Under the pieces are notes generated by a model. It saw only the letters and a program-made list of their open reading frames with translations, did not search any database and had not been told where the DNA came from. Both the position numbers and the translations under genes were made by a program. Shown piece by piece: positions 18,584 through 31,363 of a DNA stretch of 64,000 bases (position 1 is its first letter; each line of letters starts with the position of its first letter). Origin of the DNA: Cellulomonas fengjieae (GTDB lineage Bacteria > Actinomycetota > Actinomycetes > Actinomycetales > Cellulomonadaceae). The DNA is taken from contig NZ_CP074404.1 in assembly GCF_018388465.1 (NCBI RefSeq), forward strand, positions 186,001-250,000. Reading direction: 5' to 3'.

Positions 18584-19447
18584 GTGCCCGCGCCCCTGCT
18601 CTTCGTCGTCTCGGGGCTGACGCAGTACCTGGGCGCAGCGCTCGCGGTCGGGGTCTTCGGCACGATCGCCGCCGCCAGCGTCGCGTGGCTGCGGGTGGCC
18701 GTCGCTGCCGTCGTGCTCGTGCTGTGGCAGCGGCCGTGGCGGTCCCGGTGGCGGCTCGCGGACCTGCGCACCGCCGCGGTCTTCGGGGTGGTGCTCGCCG
18801 TGATGAACGTGGCGTTCTACGTCGCGATCGACCACCTGCCCCTGGGCACGGCGGTGTCGCTGGAGTTCCTCGGCCCGGTGGCGGTCGCCGCGGTGACGGG
18901 GCGGGGGTGGCGCGACCGGGTCGGCATCGCGGTCGCCGCGGCGGGGGTCGTCCTGCTGGCGGGTGTCAGCCTCGACACCGGGCCCGACGCGGTGGTCGGA
19001 CTGGTGGCGATCAGCGTCGCCGCGGCGTGCTGGGCCGCGTACATCCTGCTCGGCCGGCGCGTGGCACGGGCGGCGAACGGCGGGATCCGCGGCCTGTCCG
19101 TCGCGATGGTCGCCGGTGCGGTGGTGCTCGGACCCCTGCTGGCCGGTGGCGCCGGGCCGGTCCTGCACGACGGGCGGCTGGCCGCGCTGGTGATCGCGAT
19201 CGCGGTGTGCTCGTCGGTGGTCCCGTACGCGCTCGAGCAGGTGGTGCTGCGCACGGTGCGGCCGGCCACGTTCGCGGTGCTGCTGGCGATGCTGCCGGCG
19301 ACGGCCGCCGTCGTCGGCGCCGTCCTGCTCCAGCAGGTGCCGCACGGGCTCGAGGTGGTCGGCCTGCTGCTGGTCTCCGGCGCGATCGTGCTCACGGGCC
19401 TGGACCGCGACGCCCCGCCCACGGACGAGGCGCCGCCGCCGGCCTGA
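18584..19447 (+). CDS. EamA/DMT family transporter (RhtA-like)
   Basis: 287 residues with ten predicted membrane helices in two EamA repeats, the second beginning around residue 135 (VVGLVAISVAAACWAAYILLG). The composition and LGTAVSLEFLGPVAVA resemble RhtA/YedA-type exporters of amino acids or other small metabolites. Direction and substrate are not determinable from sequence. The GTG start is fixed by TAGCCT 6 nt before it, indicating its own leaderless promoter rather than read-through from the importer operon. Confidence 0.85.
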   Translation: MPAPLLFVVSGLTQYLGAALAVGVFGTIAAASVAWLRVAVAAVVLVLWQRPWRSRWRLADLRTAAVFGVVLAVMNVAFYVAIDHLPLGTAVSLEFLGPVAVAAVTGRGWRDRVGIAVAAAGVVLLAGVSLDTGPDAVVGLVAISVAAACWAAYILLGRRVARAANGGIRGLSVAMVAGAVVLGPLLAGGAGPVLHDGRLAALVIAIAVCSSVVPYALEQVVLRTVRPATFAVLLAMLPATAAVVGAVLLQQVPHGLEVVGLLLVSGAIVLTGLDRDAPPTDEAPPPA

Positions 19448-19467
19448 CCGCTGCCGTCGCGAGGGGC

Positions 19468-20004
19468 CTAGAGGTACTGCCCGGTCGGCGGGTTGGGGGT
19501 ACCCGGGTCCGCGACCGGGACCGGCATACCCGGTACCGGCCCCGGCCGCAGCTGTCGACGCATGCCCGTCAGCTGGCTCTGCGCGGCCATCTGCTGCGCC
19601 ACGAGTGCGGTCTGGATGCCGTGGAAGAGGCCCTCGAGCCATCCGACCAGCTGGGCCTGCGCGATGCGCAGCTCGGCGTCCGACGGCGCCTCGTCCTCGA
19701 CGAACGGGAGCGTGATGCGGTGGAGCTCGGAGACGAGCTCGGGCGACAGTCCGCCCTCGAGCTCGTGCAGCGACCGCTCGTGGATCTCCGCCAGCCGTGC
19801 GCGGGCCGCGTCGTCGAGCGGTGCGCTGCGCACCTCGTCGAGGAGCTGCTTGATCATCGTCCCGATCCGCATGACCTTCGCGGGCTGGTCCACCAGCGAC
19901 GTGATGTCCTCGGACTTGTCGCCGTCGGCGTCGGCGTCGGGACCGAGCACCACCACCCGGCGCTCGTCGGCGGTCGGAGCGTGCTGCGCGTCGTTGTCGG
20001 CCAT
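19468..20004 (-). CDS. bpa: Bacterial proteasome activator Bpa (DUF2587)
   Basis: 178 residues. Bpa forms a ring that docks on the 20S proteasome and opens its gate without ATP, helping degrade unfolded proteins. The central four-helix region (AKVMRIGTMIKQLLDEVRSA through QLVGWLEGLFHGIQTALVAQ) and the extreme C-terminus GQYL, the proteasome-docking tail, are both present; an acidic, Pro-rich flexible region flanks the helices. ATG at 20004 is chosen; a longer open frame upstream is antisense to the epimerase gene. Presence of Bpa implies a Pup-proteasome system elsewhere in the genome, not seen here. Confidence 0.92.
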   Translation of the reverse strand: MADNDAQHAPTADERRVVVLGPDADADGDKSEDITSLVDQPAKVMRIGTMIKQLLDEVRSAPLDDAARARLAEIHERSLHELEGGLSPELVSELHRITLPFVEDEAPSDAELRIAQAQLVGWLEGLFHGIQTALVAQQMAAQSQLTGMRRQLRPGPVPGMPVPVADPGTPNPPTGQYL

Positions 20005-20054
20005 CAGGCATTCTCGCCGAAGTGCGCGCCGGGCGCAGCCGGACGGCACCTGGC

Positions 20055-20060
20055 TAGGGT
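20055..20060 (+). promoter_or_regulatory. -10 box TAGGGT, leaderless start
   Basis: TAGGGT is followed by 7 nt and the ATG at 20068. Confidence 0.55.
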
Positions 20061-20067
20061 GGTCGTC

Positions 20068-21297
20068 ATGGCCTGGCTCAGCACACCTGCCCATGCCCGG
20101 TGGCTCGAGGACGAGACCGACCGGCTGCTCGACTTCGGACGGCCCTCGGCGGTGACCGGAGGGTTCGCCCGGCAGGACGAGGCCGGCGCCCCGGTCGACG
20201 GCCCGCTCGAGCTGTGGGTCGCGTGCCGGATGACGCACGTGTACGCGATCGGGCACCTGCTGGGCCGCCCCGGCTCCGCGGCCCTGGTCGACCACGGCAT
20301 CGAGGCCCTGACCGGCGCGTTCCACGACGACGAGCACGGCGGCTGGTTCGCCGAGGTCGAGCGTGACGGCACCCCGCGGGACACCGACAAGGCCGCCTAC
20401 CCGCACGCGTTCGTCATCCTGGCCGCGTCGAGCGCGACCACGGCGGGCCGCCCCGGCGCCCGCGCTCTGCTGGGCGAGGCGCTCGCGGTCTCGGAGCAGC
20501 GGTTCTGGGACGACGAGGCCGGCATGGTCGTCGAGCAGTGGGACCGGACGTTCGGCACGCTCGACGGCTACCGCGGCGTCAACGCGAACATGCACACGGT
20601 CGAGGCCTACCTCGCGGCGGCCGACGTCACCGGCGAGCGCGTCTGGCTGGAACGGGCGGTGCGGATGGTGGAGCGCGTGGTGCACAGGTGGGCCGCCGGC
20701 AACTCCTGGCGCATCCCGGAGCACTTCGACGCCCGGTGGGCACCGGACCTCGAGTACAACGCCGACACCCCGGCGCACCCGTTCCGCCCGTACGGCGCGA
20801 CCATCGGCCACTGGCTCGAGTGGGCCCGGCTGACCCTGCACACCCGGGCCGCCCTCACGGCACGGGGGGACGTCGCCCCGGCCTGGATGCTCGACGACGC
20901 GATCTCGCTGTTCGACGCCGCCGCGCGCGAGGGGTGGGCCGTGGACGGCGCCCCCGGCTTCGTCTACACGGTCGACTGGTCCGGCGCACCCGTCGTGCGC
21001 GAGCGGATGCACTGGGTCGCCGCCGAAGCCGTCGCCGCGGCGGCCGCGCTGCACGCCGTGACGGGCGAGGACCGGTTCGACGACGCCTACACGCAGTGGT
21101 GGGAGTACATCGGCACCTACCACCTGGACCGGGTCGGCGGCTCGTGGTGGCACGAGCTGGGCACGGACAACTCGGTGTCGCGCACGGTCTGGGCCGGGAA
21201 GGCCGACCTCTATCACGCGGTGCAGGCCACCCTCGTGCCGCGCCTGCCGCTGACCCCGATGATCGCCCCGGCCCTGGCGGCCGGCCTCCTCGACTGA
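20068..21297 (+). CDS. AGE family epimerase/isomerase
   Basis: 409 residues forming an (alpha/alpha)6 barrel of the N-acylglucosamine 2-epimerase superfamily. The conserved catalytic region is visible: the RMTH motif near residue 54, YPHAFVILAAS, NANMHTVEAYLAA, RPYGATIGHWLEWARL and HWVAAEAVAAAAAL carry the His/Arg residues used in this family. It resembles aldose-ketose (mannose/sulfoquinovose, YihS-like) isomerases more than GlcNAc epimerases, but specificity is inferred only. ATG at 20068 lies 7 nt after a -10 box. Confidence 0.85.
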   Translation: MAWLSTPAHARWLEDETDRLLDFGRPSAVTGGFARQDEAGAPVDGPLELWVACRMTHVYAIGHLLGRPGSAALVDHGIEALTGAFHDDEHGGWFAEVERDGTPRDTDKAAYPHAFVILAASSATTAGRPGARALLGEALAVSEQRFWDDEAGMVVEQWDRTFGTLDGYRGVNANMHTVEAYLAAADVTGERVWLERAVRMVERVVHRWAAGNSWRIPEHFDARWAPDLEYNADTPAHPFRPYGATIGHWLEWARLTLHTRAALTARGDVAPAWMLDDAISLFDAAAREGWAVDGAPGFVYTVDWSGAPVVRERMHWVAAEAVAAAAALHAVTGEDRFDDAYTQWWEYIGTYHLDRVGGSWWHELGTDNSVSRTVWAGKADLYHAVQATLVPRLPLTPMIAPALAAGLLD

Positions 21298-21395
21298 CGA
21301 CCTGACTCAGGCAGAGGCGCAACGTCCGAGCACGTGGCTGCCCTGGCGACCATCTGCTCGGGCGCTAGGGGGTGCGTGGGCCGGGACGCTCCGGA

Positions 21396-22376
21396 TCAGG
21401 GGATCAGCAGGACCTTGCCGAAGGCCTCACCGGTCTCGAGCAGGCGGTGCGCGTCGCCGGCCTGGTCGAAGCCCAACCGCGCGTGCACGACCGGCTTGAC
21501 CGACCCGTCGGCGACGAACGGCCACACGTGCCGGCGGACGCCGTCCATGATCGCGACCTTCTGGTGGTGCGGGCGGGACCGCAGCGTGGTGCCCAGCACG
21601 CTCGCCCGCTTCGTCAGGAGCACGGCCAGGTCCAGCTCGCCGCGCCGGCCCTGCTGCATCCCGATGACGACGAGCCGTCCGTCGTCGGCGAGCATCGCCA
21701 GGTTGTCCGCGAGACCACCCGCGCCGAGCACGTCCAGCACCACGTCGACGCCCCGGTCCTGCGTGGCCTCGCGGACGCGCTGCACGAGCCCGGGCTCGCG
21801 GTGGTCGAGGGCGACGTCGGCACCGAGCGCGAGCACCCGGGCCGTTCGCTGCGGTCCGCCGGCGGTGGCGAGGACCCGCGTGCCGAGGGCACGCGCCACC
21901 TGGACGGCGATCGACCCGACGCCACCCGAGCCCCCGTGCACCAGGAGACTCTCCCCGGGCGACAGCCGCGCCGCGCGCAGGTTCGACCACACCGTGGCGA
22001 GCGCCTCCGGCAGCGCGGCGGCGTCCACGGTCGGGACGGCCTCGGGGACGCGAAGCGCCAGGTCGGCGGGCACGGTGACGCGCTCGGCGTAGCCACCGCC
22101 CGCGAGGAGCGCGGCGACGCGGTCACCGAGCTGGATGTCGTCGGGACCGAGCCCGGCGCCCCGGGCGACGACCGTTCCGGAGACCTCGAGGCCCGGCCAG
22201 GCGGGTGCTCCCGCGGGCGGGGGGTAGTGGCCGGCGCGCTGCAGCAGATCGGCCCGGTTGACGCCCGCCGCGGCGACCTCGACGAGCAGGTCGCGCGGTC
22301 CCGGCACCGGCTCCTGCACGTCGTCGACGGTGAGGACATCGGGCCCGCCCGGTCGGGTGATCACCACGGCTCGCAC
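21396..22376 (-). CDS. NAD(P)H-quinone oxidoreductase, PIG3/zeta-crystallin type
   Basis: 326 residues of the medium-chain dehydrogenase/reductase superfamily without structural zinc. The GroES-like N-domain has VNRADLLQRAGHYPPP, typical of the PIG3 subgroup, and the Rossmann domain has VHGGSGGVGSIAVQVARALG. It likely reduces quinones or other electrophiles with NADPH. GTG at 22376 is supported by TAGTGT 6 nt upstream on the minus strand. It is convergent with the epimerase gene and divergent from the conservon. Confidence 0.9.
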   Translation of the reverse strand: MRAVVITRPGGPDVLTVDDVQEPVPGPRDLLVEVAAAGVNRADLLQRAGHYPPPAGAPAWPGLEVSGTVVARGAGLGPDDIQLGDRVAALLAGGGYAERVTVPADLALRVPEAVPTVDAAALPEALATVWSNLRAARLSPGESLLVHGGSGGVGSIAVQVARALGTRVLATAGGPQRTARVLALGADVALDHREPGLVQRVREATQDRGVDVVLDVLGAGGLADNLAMLADDGRLVVIGMQQGRRGELDLAVLLTKRASVLGTTLRSRPHHQKVAIMDGVRRHVWPFVADGSVKPVVHARLGFDQAGDAHRLLETGEAFGKVLLIP

Positions 22377-22382
22377 GTCCGC

Positions 22383-22388
22383 ACACTA
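22383..22388 (-). promoter_or_regulatory. -10 box TAGTGT (minus strand), leaderless start
   Basis: On the minus strand TAGTGT is followed by 6 nt and the GTG at 22376. Confidence 0.45.
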
Positions 22389-22593
22389 ACCCCGCGGCGT
22401 CCCGTGACCGGATTGTCCCGGTTACCGCCGCTTCCCGGGGGGTGAGGTCCGTGGCAAACTCTGCCCGCGGGCTAATGGTCTGGTGTCCAGGAGCCGATGA
22501 AGGCCCACGGGGAAACTCGCGGTCAACTGATCAGAGTGCACGACCGGCACGACGTGGTGACGACACCCGCTGCCGGAACACGAAGGGAACGAC

Positions 22594-27032
<4,439 letters not shown>

Positions 27033-27033
<1 letters not shown>

Positions 27034-27119
27034 TGACTGCCCCTGATCCCGAACCCGTCACCACCCTGGTGGCGTCCACCCCCGCAGTCATCGACTGCAC
27101 CAGCAAGGAGGAAGTGTGA
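27033..27119 (+). CDS. Possible 28-residue coupling peptide
   Basis: An ATG overlapping the stop of the sensor gene opens a 28-codon frame whose stop overlaps the GTG start of the roadblock gene (GTGTGA). It fills the whole gap of 82 bases. The predicted peptide is acidic and unremarkable; most likely its translation carries ribosomes into the next gene rather than making a working protein. It may equally be a chance frame. Confidence 0.35.
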
Positions 27120-27565
27120 CCGCGCTCAGCACCGAGGCAGCCAACTTCGGCTGGCTCCTGGACAACTTTGTCCGGACCGTGCCCGGCACTCGCCACACAC
27201 TCGTGGTGTCTGCGGACGGTCTTCTCATGGCGATGTCCGAGCGACTCGACCGCACCAGCGGCGACCAGCTCGCGGCCATCGTCTCCGGGATGTCAAGCCT
27301 GACCCGTGGCGCAGCGCGCCAGCTCCGCGCGGGGGAGGTGCGTCAGGCGATCGTGGAGATGGACAACCTGTTCCTCTTCCTCATGAGCGTCTCGAACGGC
27401 TCCGTCCTCGCCGTTGTTGCCGAGTCCAGCTGCGACGTCGGCCTCATCGGGTACGAGATGGCGATGCTCGTCTCTCGCACCGAGGCCACCCTCACCCCGC
27501 AGCTCATCTCCGAGATGCGTGGACAGCTCCCCGTCGACGGCGCGACCCGCGCCCCGGTGGCCTGA
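27116..27565 (+). CDS. cvnB: Roadblock/LC7 domain protein of the conservon
   Basis: 149 residues, a single roadblock/LC7 fold (NFGWLLDNFVRTVPGTRHTLVVSADGLLMAMS... through the MAMLVSRTEATLTPQL helix). In conservons this small protein associates with the sensor and with the GTPase and is thought to act as the GTPase-activating or scaffold subunit. GTG at 27116 follows a strong AAGGAGG site. It lies in the fixed order sensor-roadblock-DUF742-GTPase. Confidence 0.92.
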   Translation: MTALSTEAANFGWLLDNFVRTVPGTRHTLVVSADGLLMAMSERLDRTSGDQLAAIVSGMSSLTRGAARQLRAGEVRQAIVEMDNLFLFLMSVSNGSVLAVVAESSCDVGLIGYEMAMLVSRTEATLTPQLISEMRGQLPVDGATRAPVA

Positions 27566-27586
27566 AGCCGCGGGGGAGAATGACCC

Positions 27587-27964
27587 ATGAGTGAGCACAT
27601 CGAGTACGAGGCCAGAACGGTGCGGCCGTATGCCGTCACCGGTGGTCGCGTGCGCTCGGCGCGCTCCGACCTGCCTCTCGAGGCGCTGGTCGAGGCGATG
27701 CCAGGCGCGGTGACGAGCCAGGGACTCCCGCCCGAGAAGCGGGCAATCCTGCAGCACGCGGCATCGAACTACATCTCGGTCGCCGAGCTTTCCGCTCTGC
27801 TCCACCTTCCGCTGGGCGTGATCCGGATCCTCGTCTCGGACCTCGCCGAACAGCAATACGTGCGCGTGCACACTTCACAGCCGGTCGAGGTCAACACCGG
27901 TGAGTCCCCTGCCCTGTCCCTCAGCGTGCTGGAGAGTGTTCTCAATGGCATTTCCGCCCTCTGA
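27587..27964 (+). CDS. cvnC: DUF742 protein of the conservon
   Basis: 125 residues. The DUF742 signature is clear: RTVRPYAVTGGR near residue 10 and the winged-helix-like core LPPEKRAILQHAASNYISVAELSALLHLPLG, followed by VRILVSDLAEQQYVRVH. Its biochemical function is not established; it is always found with the other three conservon genes. GGGGGAG upstream serves as ribosome-binding site. Its last 20 bases overlap the GTPase gene. Confidence 0.92.
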   Translation: MSEHIEYEARTVRPYAVTGGRVRSARSDLPLEALVEAMPGAVTSQGLPPEKRAILQHAASNYISVAELSALLHLPLGVIRILVSDLAEQQYVRVHTSQPVEVNTGESPALSLSVLESVLNGISAL

Positions 27965-28556
27965 CGCCGCTGTGGCCGCTCCGGCGGGCACGGCAGGAAG
28001 CGTCGCACCCACTGTCGTCAAGATCGTCGTCGCAGGCGGCTTCGCCGTCGGCAAGACGACCTTCATCGGCTCCATCTCGGACATCGAGCCCCTCAACACC
28101 GAGGCCGCGATGACCGAGCACTCGGTCGGCGTCGACGACGCCGGCGGGGTGTCGGACCGCAAGACCACCACCACGGTGGCGATGGACTTCGGTCGCATCG
28201 CCCTGCCGGGGTCGCTCTGGCTCTACCTGTTCGGTACGCCTGGCCAGGACCGGTTCCTGTTCATGTGGGACGACCTGGTCCGCGGCGCCATCGGCGCCGT
28301 CGTCCTGGTCGACACCGACCGGCTCGACCAGTGCTTCCCGGCCGTGGACTACTTCGAGAGCCGCGGCATCCCGTTCGTCGTGGGCGTCAACTGCTTCGAC
28401 GGCGTCGCCAAGCACCAGCTGGACGACGTCCGTGACGCGCTGGCGATCCCGGCGCACGTGCCGGTGCTCTACACGGATGCCCGTTCCCGTGCGGCCACGA
28501 AGCAGGCGCTGATCTCCCTCGTGCAGCTCGCGATGGAGCGTCTGCGCAGCCGGTGA
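27945..28556 (+). CDS. cvnD: Conservon small GTPase
   Basis: 203 residues, MglA/Ras-like. The P-loop is GGFAVGKTT (residues 31-39), switch II region is FGTPGQDRFLFMWDDL with the conserved Gln, and the base-recognition segment reads VNCFD rather than canonical NKxD, as is usual in this branch. ATG at 27945 is preferred over upstream frames because GGAG lies at normal distance and the start overlaps the DUF742 gene. It is probably activated or reset by the roadblock partner in response to the sensor. A strong hairpin ends the operon 17 nt later. Confidence 0.92.
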   Translation: MAFPPSDAAVAAPAGTAGSVAPTVVKIVVAGGFAVGKTTFIGSISDIEPLNTEAAMTEHSVGVDDAGGVSDRKTTTTVAMDFGRIALPGSLWLYLFGTPGQDRFLFMWDDLVRGAIGAVVLVDTDRLDQCFPAVDYFESRGIPFVVGVNCFDGVAKHQLDDVRDALAIPAHVPVLYTDARSRAATKQALISLVQLAMERLRSR

Positions 28557-28572
28557 CACCTGTGGTCCTACC

Positions 28573-28612
28573 CGACGGCGGCCGACCCCCCCAGGGGGGT
28601 CGGCCGCCGTCG
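28573..28612 (+). terminator. Terminator hairpin after the conservon
   Basis: A perfect 19-bp inverted repeat with almost no loop lies 16 nt after the GTPase stop. There is no U-tract. It separates the conservon from the PIN-domain gene. Confidence 0.75.
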
Positions 28613-28642
28613 TCGCAGGACCGCGTGCGACATCATGGGGCC

Positions 28643-29122
28643 GTGACCGGCCCGTCGTCCGTCCCGACGCCGCGCCGCGTGGGTGCCGGGGCGGCCGCGC
28701 CGAACCGGCGGTTCTACGCGGACGGGTCGGCGCTGTCCCGCTACCTGGTCGGAGCCCCGTGCCGGGCGCAGTGGTTGGCGTGGGCCGCCGACCACGAGGC
28801 CGATCTGGTCACCACACCGCTCGCCCTGACCGAGCTCCGCCGCATCGCCCGACCGCGTGGCGTCGAGGCGCACGGCGTGGCCCACGACGTCGGCGACCGC
28901 CTGGAGGTCGTCCGGTTCTCCGACCAGACGCTGCGGGCGGCCACCAAGGTGTCCGGCGTGCTGCCGCCGTTCATCGCGCTGCACCTCGGGGTCGCGCTCG
29001 CGCATCCGGGGATCGAGGGCATCGCGACGTACGACCTCCCGCTCGCCCAGGTCGCCGCGCTGCACGAGCTGACCGTCGTGTCCCCGGGCTTCCCGGCGTT
29101 CTGGTGGGAGCGAGCCGGGTAG
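28643..29122 (+). CDS. PIN domain-like protein
   Basis: 159 residues. The N-terminal acidic motif YADGSALSRYL, an acidic residue in TELRRIA, and ATYDLPLAQVAA at the end fit the PIN nuclease fold of VapC toxins. The C-terminus SPGFPAFWWERAG is longer than typical. No antitoxin gene is adjacent, so it may be an orphan toxin or a housekeeping PIN protein. GTG at 28643 has CATCAT 6 nt upstream, a weaker version of the leaderless -10 arrangement. Confidence 0.65.
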   Translation: MTGPSSVPTPRRVGAGAAAPNRRFYADGSALSRYLVGAPCRAQWLAWAADHEADLVTTPLALTELRRIARPRGVEAHGVAHDVGDRLEVVRFSDQTLRAATKVSGVLPPFIALHLGVALAHPGIEGIATYDLPLAQVAALHELTVVSPGFPAFWWERAG

Positions 29123-29154
29123 TGCAGGGCCTTCCGGTGGATCGCCACCGGGCC

Positions 29155-29160
29155 TAGTTT
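29155..29160 (+). promoter_or_regulatory. -10 box TAGTTT, leaderless start
   Basis: TAGTTT is followed by 6 nt and the GTG at 29167. Confidence 0.5.
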
Positions 29161-29166
29161 CGGAAC

Positions 29167-30630
29167 GTGAGGCCGACGCGCAGCGGGCGGACCGACGTCG
29201 ATGCCGCACCGCGCCCACGGGCAGGTCGGGACGGCGGCCCGGACGTGCTGACCCGCGCGCAGAGCGAGGCCCGAGGCGCGCGTGAGCGTGCGCGAGTGCC
29301 CCGCAGCAGCCTGGGCGCCGTCGGTCCCGTCGACGTGCGCCCCGACCCCGTCGACCTGCTGGTGTCGCAGGGCGCGGCCCGCCTTCCCGAGCTGCTGCCG
29401 CTGCGCTACGGCCGCATGGCGGCATCCGCCTTCGCCTTCTACCGGGGAGCGGCGCTGCTCATGGCGTCCGACCTGGCCCGGACCCCGCACTCGGACCTGG
29501 GCGTCCAGCTCTGCGGCGACGCGCACCTGTCGAACTTCGGGCTCTACGGCACGCCGGAGCGTCGGCTGCTGTTCGACCTGAACGACTTCGACGAGACGCT
29601 GCCGGGGCCGTTCGAGTGGGACGTGAAGCGGCTCGTCGCGAGTGTGGAGGTCGCCGCGCGCGGCATCGGCCTGGGCGCCGGCAAGCGTCGGGACGTGCTG
29701 CTGCATGTCGCGCGGGCCTACCGGACGGCGATGCGGGAGTTCGCCGACAGGCCCACGCTCGAGGTCTGGTACGCCCGGCTCGACGCCGACGACGAGCTGC
29801 GCGACCTCCGCTCCGACCTGGGCAAGGCCCAGGCGAAGCGGACGGAGTCGACCGTCCGGAAGGCGCGGACGCGCGACCACCTGAGCTCCGTCGGAAAGCT
29901 GACCGAGGTCGTCGGTGGCTCTCGTCGGTTCGTGTCCGACCCGCCCCTGGTGAGCACCCTGCCCGAGCTGCTGGGTGCGGCCGGTGCCCGCGAGTTCGCC
30001 ACCGCCATGGGTGGGCTGGTCAGTGCCTATGCGGCGAGCCTGCCGCCCGATCGACGGCACCTGCTGGCCCAGTACCGCGTGGTCGACCTGGCCCGCAAGG
30101 TCGTCGGGGTGGGCAGCGTCGGCACGCGCGCGTGGATCCTGCTGTTCCAGGGCGTGGACGACAGCGACTACCTGATCCTGCAGGCCAAGGAGGCCCAGGA
30201 GTCGGTGTTGGAGCGGTTCCTCGGCGCCAGCGGGTACGCCCAGTCCGGGCAGCGCGTGGTCGAGGGACAGCGCCTGATGCAGGCCGCGAGCGACGGCCTG
30301 CTGGGCTGGCAGCGCACGACGGGGATCGACGGGCACCAGCGCGACTTCTACGTCCGCCAGCTGCGGGACTGGAAGGGGTCGGCCGTCATCGAGGGGATGC
30401 GGCCCGCCGGGTTCCGCCGGTACGGAGCGATGTGCGCCTGGACCCTCGCCCGGGCGCACGCGCGGTCGGGCGACCGCGTCGCGATCGCGGCCTACCTCGG
30501 CAGGTCCTCCTCCGCCGACGAGGCCTTCGCGACCTTCGCCACGGACTACGCCGACCGCACCGAGAGCGACCACGCCGCCCTCGTCGCAGCGATCGGCGCC
30601 GGCCGGCTGCAGGCCGTGCACGGCGTCTGA
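29167..30630 (+). CDS. DUF2252 domain-containing protein
   Basis: 487 residues. DUF2252 proteins share a fold related to aminoglycoside/protein kinases; here the conserved motifs are RYGRMAASAFAFYRGAA, QLCGDAHLSNFG (catalytic-loop-like) and LLFDLNDFDETLPGPFEWD (metal-binding-like), with FYVRQLRDWKGSA and AWTLARAHARSGD toward the end. The substrate is unknown. GTG at 29167 is defined by its -10 box. The stop lies 4 nt from the stop of the convergent cutC gene. Confidence 0.88.
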   Translation: MRPTRSGRTDVDAAPRPRAGRDGGPDVLTRAQSEARGARERARVPRSSLGAVGPVDVRPDPVDLLVSQGAARLPELLPLRYGRMAASAFAFYRGAALLMASDLARTPHSDLGVQLCGDAHLSNFGLYGTPERRLLFDLNDFDETLPGPFEWDVKRLVASVEVAARGIGLGAGKRRDVLLHVARAYRTAMREFADRPTLEVWYARLDADDELRDLRSDLGKAQAKRTESTVRKARTRDHLSSVGKLTEVVGGSRRFVSDPPLVSTLPELLGAAGAREFATAMGGLVSAYAASLPPDRRHLLAQYRVVDLARKVVGVGSVGTRAWILLFQGVDDSDYLILQAKEAQESVLERFLGASGYAQSGQRVVEGQRLMQAASDGLLGWQRTTGIDGHQRDFYVRQLRDWKGSAVIEGMRPAGFRRYGAMCAWTLARAHARSGDRVAIAAYLGRSSSADEAFATFATDYADRTESDHAALVAAIGAGRLQAVHGV

Positions 30631-30634
30631 GCGC

Positions 30635-31363
30635 CTACGTCGCGGCCGTCCGCCGGCCCAGCGCCGCGACCGCCGCCGCGACGACCTCAGGATCGGTGGT
30701 CGTGTACCCGTCCGACCCACCACCGGGCCCGCCGGACTCGGCCACGTGCCGGCTCGCGGACAGGTGCACGGCGTCCACGCCGACGTCGACCAGCGCACCG
30801 ATGTCGGCCGGGCGCACGCCGCCACCTGCCATGACCTGGAGCCGTCCGGCGCCGTGCGCCACGGTCGCGGCCAGCCGGTCGAGCCCGTCGATGCTCCGGC
30901 TCGCGCCACCGGACGTCAGGACGCGCACGATCCCCAGCGACACGAGCTGGTCGAGCGCGTCCTGCAGCGCCGGCACGGTGTCGATCGCCCGGTGGAACGT
31001 GATCTCTCGCCCGTCGGCGGCGTCGACCAGCCGCGCGACGGCGTCCCGGTCCACCGCGCCGACGGTCGACAGCGCGCCCACGACGACGCCGGCCGCGCCG
31101 GCCCGGACGGCGGCGCGGACGTCCCTGGCCTGCACGTCGAGCTCGTCGGCGGAGTACACGAACGACCCGGCGCGGGGCCGGACCAGCACGTGCACCCCGA
31201 CGTGGGGCGGGACGGCGGCGAGGACCGCGTCGAGCAGCCCGCCGGACGGGGTGAGGCCGCCGGTCGCCGCCAGGGCCGCGCACAGCTCCAGCCGGTCGGC
31301 ACCGAGCGCCGCCGCCGTCACTGCGCCGGCGACGTCCTGGACCGCGATCTCGAGGAGCGTCAC
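30635..31363 (-). CDS. cutC: CutC family protein
   Basis: About 242 residues with a TIM-barrel fold of the CutC family (LLEIAVQDVAGAVTAAALGADRLELC then GGLTPSGGLL, VRPRAGSFVYSADEL, ITFHRAIDT, VLTSGGA, MAGGGV). CutC was named for copper homeostasis, but its biochemical role is unsettled. GTG at 31363 overlaps the upstream stop (GTGA) and matches the E. coli start MALLEI; GTG at 31369 is an alternative. It is the last gene of a PTS operon controlled by a GntR regulator, which points to sugar rather than copper metabolism. Confidence 0.9.
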   Translation of the reverse strand: MTLLEIAVQDVAGAVTAAALGADRLELCAALAATGGLTPSGGLLDAVLAAVPPHVGVHVLVRPRAGSFVYSADELDVQARDVRAAVRAGAAGVVVGALSTVGAVDRDAVARLVDAADGREITFHRAIDTVPALQDALDQLVSLGIVRVLTSGGASRSIDGLDRLAATVAHGAGRLQVMAGGGVRPADIGALVDVGVDAVHLSASRHVAESGGPGGGSDGYTTTDPEVVAAAVAALGRRTAAT

